Source: a virus
IMG/VR virus record: IMGVR_UViG_3300025417_000071
Coordinates: 1-28,096 of that record
Strand: one strand, 5' to 3'
Length of the DNA stretch: 28,096 nt
Shown: positions 27,837 through 28,096 of the stretch, one piece after another
Layout of the letters: each line of letters opens with the position of its first letter
Position numbering within the stretch: position 1 is the stretch's first letter
Notes under the pieces: generated by a model
Databases searched by the model: none
What the model was told of the DNA's origin: nothing
Seen by the model: only the letters and a program-made list of their open reading frames with translations
Program-made: the position numbers and the translations under genes

Positions 27837-27861
27837 GCTTCTCCTTTCAAGACTGGGAGGG

Positions 27862-27908
27862 GAGCAAGGCGGTGGAGGAAAGGGGAAGGAAACCCCACCG
27901 CCCTGCTC
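27862..27908 (-). terminator. GC-rich hairpin after the capsid-end gene
   Basis: On the minus strand GAGCAGGGCGGTGG pairs with CCACCGCCTTGCTC (14 bp, one wobble) around a pyrimidine-rich loop of about 19 nt. It is not followed by a T-run (CCCCTCCCAGTCTTG follows), so it may attenuate transcription or protect the 3' end of the abundant capsid message rather than stop polymerase fully. Confidence 0.65.
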
Positions 27909-27953
27909 AACCCTCAGTGCTAGTGGCAACAGCCAGCTAGCGAGTGTGGGTCA

Positions 27954-28091
27954 TCAGCCCGTGATACCAGTGATGATGCCCGACCAGGCTGGCGCACGGA
28001 ACGCCAGTGAGCCGTAGGTGTAGGAACTGATGTCGTAGGAGAAGCCGATTTGCGGCCACTCGATGATCATGCTGTCCACGACGTTGTGGCA
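27954..28091 (-). CDS. C-terminal fragment, probably of the major capsid protein
   Basis: An open frame enters from the right edge region and ends at TGA (27956..27954). It reads NVVDSMIIEWPQIGFSYDI, then SSYTYGSLAFRAPAWSG and IITGITG. The pattern and the place (followed by a hairpin, then neck and tail genes) suit the end of a capsid protein. An in-frame TAG occurs at 28094..28092, five bases from the window edge; it may be real, giving a 38-aa ORF from the ATG at 28070, or a contig-end error. Confidence 0.45.
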   Translation of the reverse strand, partial: CHNVVDSMIIEWPQIGFSYDISSYTYGSLAFRAPAWSGIITGITG

Positions 28092-28096
28092 CTAAA

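Noticed and set aside
27837-27929. Upstream extension of the zinc-ribbon gene to 27929.
   Set aside because: The extension runs through the hairpin and is Pro-rich nonsense (PFPPPPCSPP); the ATG at 27836 has a strong ribosome site.
1-28096. CRISPR arrays, insertion sequences, integrase and att sites.
   Set aside because: No regularly spaced repeats, transposase or recombinase motifs were seen on either strand.

Overview
The window looks like part of a tailed-phage (siphovirus-type) genome or a prophage from an actinobacterial host. Every gene I can support lies on the minus strand, so the genome reads from high to low coordinates. The clearest host clue is a WhiB-type iron-sulfur regulator (8161..7580), a family found in Actinobacteria and their phages. 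Many small zinc-ribbon proteins, strong GAGGAGG ribosome sites and tightly coupled 1-4 bp overlaps also fit an actinophage. No tRNA, rRNA, CRISPR array, integrase or transposase was recognised.

Layout in transcription order. (1) 28091..24857: end of a head gene (probably major capsid), a zinc-ribbon protein, head-tail connector, tail terminator, a small proline-rich protein and the major tail-tube protein. (2) 24838..21995: tail assembly chaperones made through a -1 frameshift at a canonical CCCAAAA site, an HK97 gp10-like protein and a short tape measure. (3) 21995..13536: a large minor tail protein with a lectin-like domain, an NlpC/P60 peptidase with two membrane-protein genes behind it, then tail fibre and low-complexity fibre-like genes. 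(4) 13500..11147: a small HTH-like protein, a metallophosphoesterase, a zinc-finger protein, a holin-like protein and a permuted papain-fold peptidase, closed by a long hairpin terminator. (5) 11000..1: early-type genes behind a promoter with a palindromic operator. They include an HTH protein, an ERF-like putative annealing protein with SSB, WhiB, HNH, VRR-NUC, a winged-helix protein, a C5-cytosine methyltransferase encoded as two overlapping ORFs, a YqaJ-type exonuclease and a second DNA methyltransferase of the SPPY class. A second copy of the same promoter-operator sits at 5453..5399.

Four things stand out. A 55-bp promoter/operator block with a perfect TGTCCAA...TTGGACA palindrome occurs twice, so one repressor probably controls two early operons. 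The C5-methyltransferase is split between motif VIII and motif IX. Most of the window is strongly CpG-depleted, but the tail-fibre tip, the SPPY methyltransferase and the N-terminal half of the C5-methyltransferase are CpG-rich with sharp borders, suggesting recent acquisition. At least three 21-23 residue single-membrane-span micropeptides are wedged between genes by ATGA/TGATG overlaps.

Terminase, portal and protease would be expected beyond the right edge, and polymerase/helicase functions beyond the left edge. All functional names rest on reading motifs by eye; no database search was possible.
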